Assembly (NCBI GenBank): GCA_009885515.1 | Contig: VFKO01000201.1 | Span: 1 to 6,406 of the forward strand | Direction: 5' to 3' | Length of the DNA: 6,406 bases | Source: Rhodobiaceae bacterium | GTDB taxonomy: Bacteria > Pseudomonadota > Alphaproteobacteria > Micropepsales > Micropepsaceae | Part shown: piece by piece, positions 6,138-6,406 of the stretch | Numbering within the stretch: position 1 is the stretch's first letter | Layout of the letters: every line of letters starts with the position of its first letter | The notes under the pieces: generated by a model | The model's database searches: none | Seen by the model: only the letters and a program-made list of their open reading frames with translations | Told to the model about the DNA's origin: nothing | Made by a program: the position numbers and the translations under genes

Positions 6138-6406
6138 ATGCCCACCTCCAATCGACTGTCCCTGCTCGTCTCGTTGATCCTGCTGATCGTCATCCCGGTT
6201 CTTTTGGGGCAGGCCATGATCATCAGCCTGACCAAACTGCACCTGACACCAAGTCAAGCCTTCCAGATCATGATCGCCATCGTCGTGGGGGGCCTGGTAA
6301 ATATTCCCATCAAGCGCATCGTGCGCGAGCAACCGGTGTGGTCGCATCCGCTGGCGATCTTCGGCATCGATCGCAGCCTGCCGCGCTGGACCATCCGCCG
6401 CCGCGA
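6138..6406 (+). CDS. Small membrane protein, possibly DUF1614-like (cut by the right edge)
   Basis: An open frame of 89 codons runs without a stop to the window end. The start ATG lies 1 base after the dehydrogenase stop and has a strong GAGGAG (6122-6127) at 10 bases, inside the previous gene. The protein starts with a hydrophobic segment (about 8-30, LSLLVSLILLIVIPVLLG), a short polar stretch (KLHLTPSQA), a second hydrophobic segment (about 42-57) and the motif VNIPIKRI at 57-64. The order helix, L-x-L-[ST]-P, helix, NIP resembles the N-terminus of DUF1614 membrane proteins; this is from memory of the family pattern and is tentative. After that comes a basic stretch ending in tandem arginines. 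Function is unknown. Position and ribosome binding site suggest translation coupled to the dehydrogenase. Confidence 0.75.
   Translation, partial: MPTSNRLSLLVSLILLIVIPVLLGQAMIISLTKLHLTPSQAFQIMIAIVVGGLVNIPIKRIVREQPVWSHPLAIFGIDRSLPRWTIRRR

Noticed and set aside
5333..6235. 300-codon open frame on the minus strand across the dehydrogenase gene
   Set aside because: It mirrors a strongly identified gene in GC-rich DNA, has low-complexity His/Ala/Val/Arg-rich composition and no recognisable domain.

Overview
This window looks like a stretch of core chromosome from an alphaproteobacterium. The basis is the GlmU, Gph, TerC-family, MgtE and isovaleryl-CoA dehydrogenase sequences, moderate to high GC, tRNA genes that encode their own CCA, and glmU placed divergently beside gph. 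The class is inferred from general family knowledge because no search could be run. I see no insertion sequence, phage gene, CRISPR array or other mobile element.

Layout, left to right. Positions 1-619 (minus strand) hold the N-terminal uridylyltransferase half of glmU, cut by the left edge. A 169-base divergent intergenic region (620-788) separates it from gph. It carries dyads that may be regulatory and, on the glmU side, two mutually exclusive hairpins followed by a T-run. gph (789-1469, plus) encodes phosphoglycolate phosphatase and starts with TTG. A good sigma-70-type promoter lies across the gph stop codon and points at a tRNA-Val(CAC) gene (1515-1589). A TerC-family membrane protein, a probable metal-ion exporter, follows at 1656-2414. 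Next come tRNA-Leu(GAG) at 2474-2558 and the magnesium transporter gene mgtE (2633-4015, or from 2588). The mgtE 3' end overlaps the start of a gene for an exported six-bladed Kelch beta-propeller (3997-4953). Isovaleryl-CoA dehydrogenase (4964-6136) follows after 10 bases. After one more base a small membrane protein gene begins (6138) and runs off the right edge.

How the parts fit together. From the tRNA-Val promoter onward everything is on the plus strand with short gaps, in the order tRNA, divalent-cation transporter, tRNA, divalent-cation transporter, propeller, acyl-CoA dehydrogenase, membrane protein. The last four genes are tightly packed (19-base overlap, 10-base gap, 1-base gap) and are probably one operon. 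TerC proteins are linked to Mn2+ efflux and MgtE to Mg2+ uptake, so the middle of the window has a metal-homeostasis flavour. The dehydrogenase belongs to leucine catabolism and stands without its usual partners in the visible part.

I did not find a clearly new biological system. The points most worth a second look are the hairpin that would bury the ribosome binding site of mgtE, the repeated tRNA-transporter arrangement, the attenuator-like structure in the glmU leader, and the unexplained Kelch propeller between a magnesium channel and a dehydrogenase.
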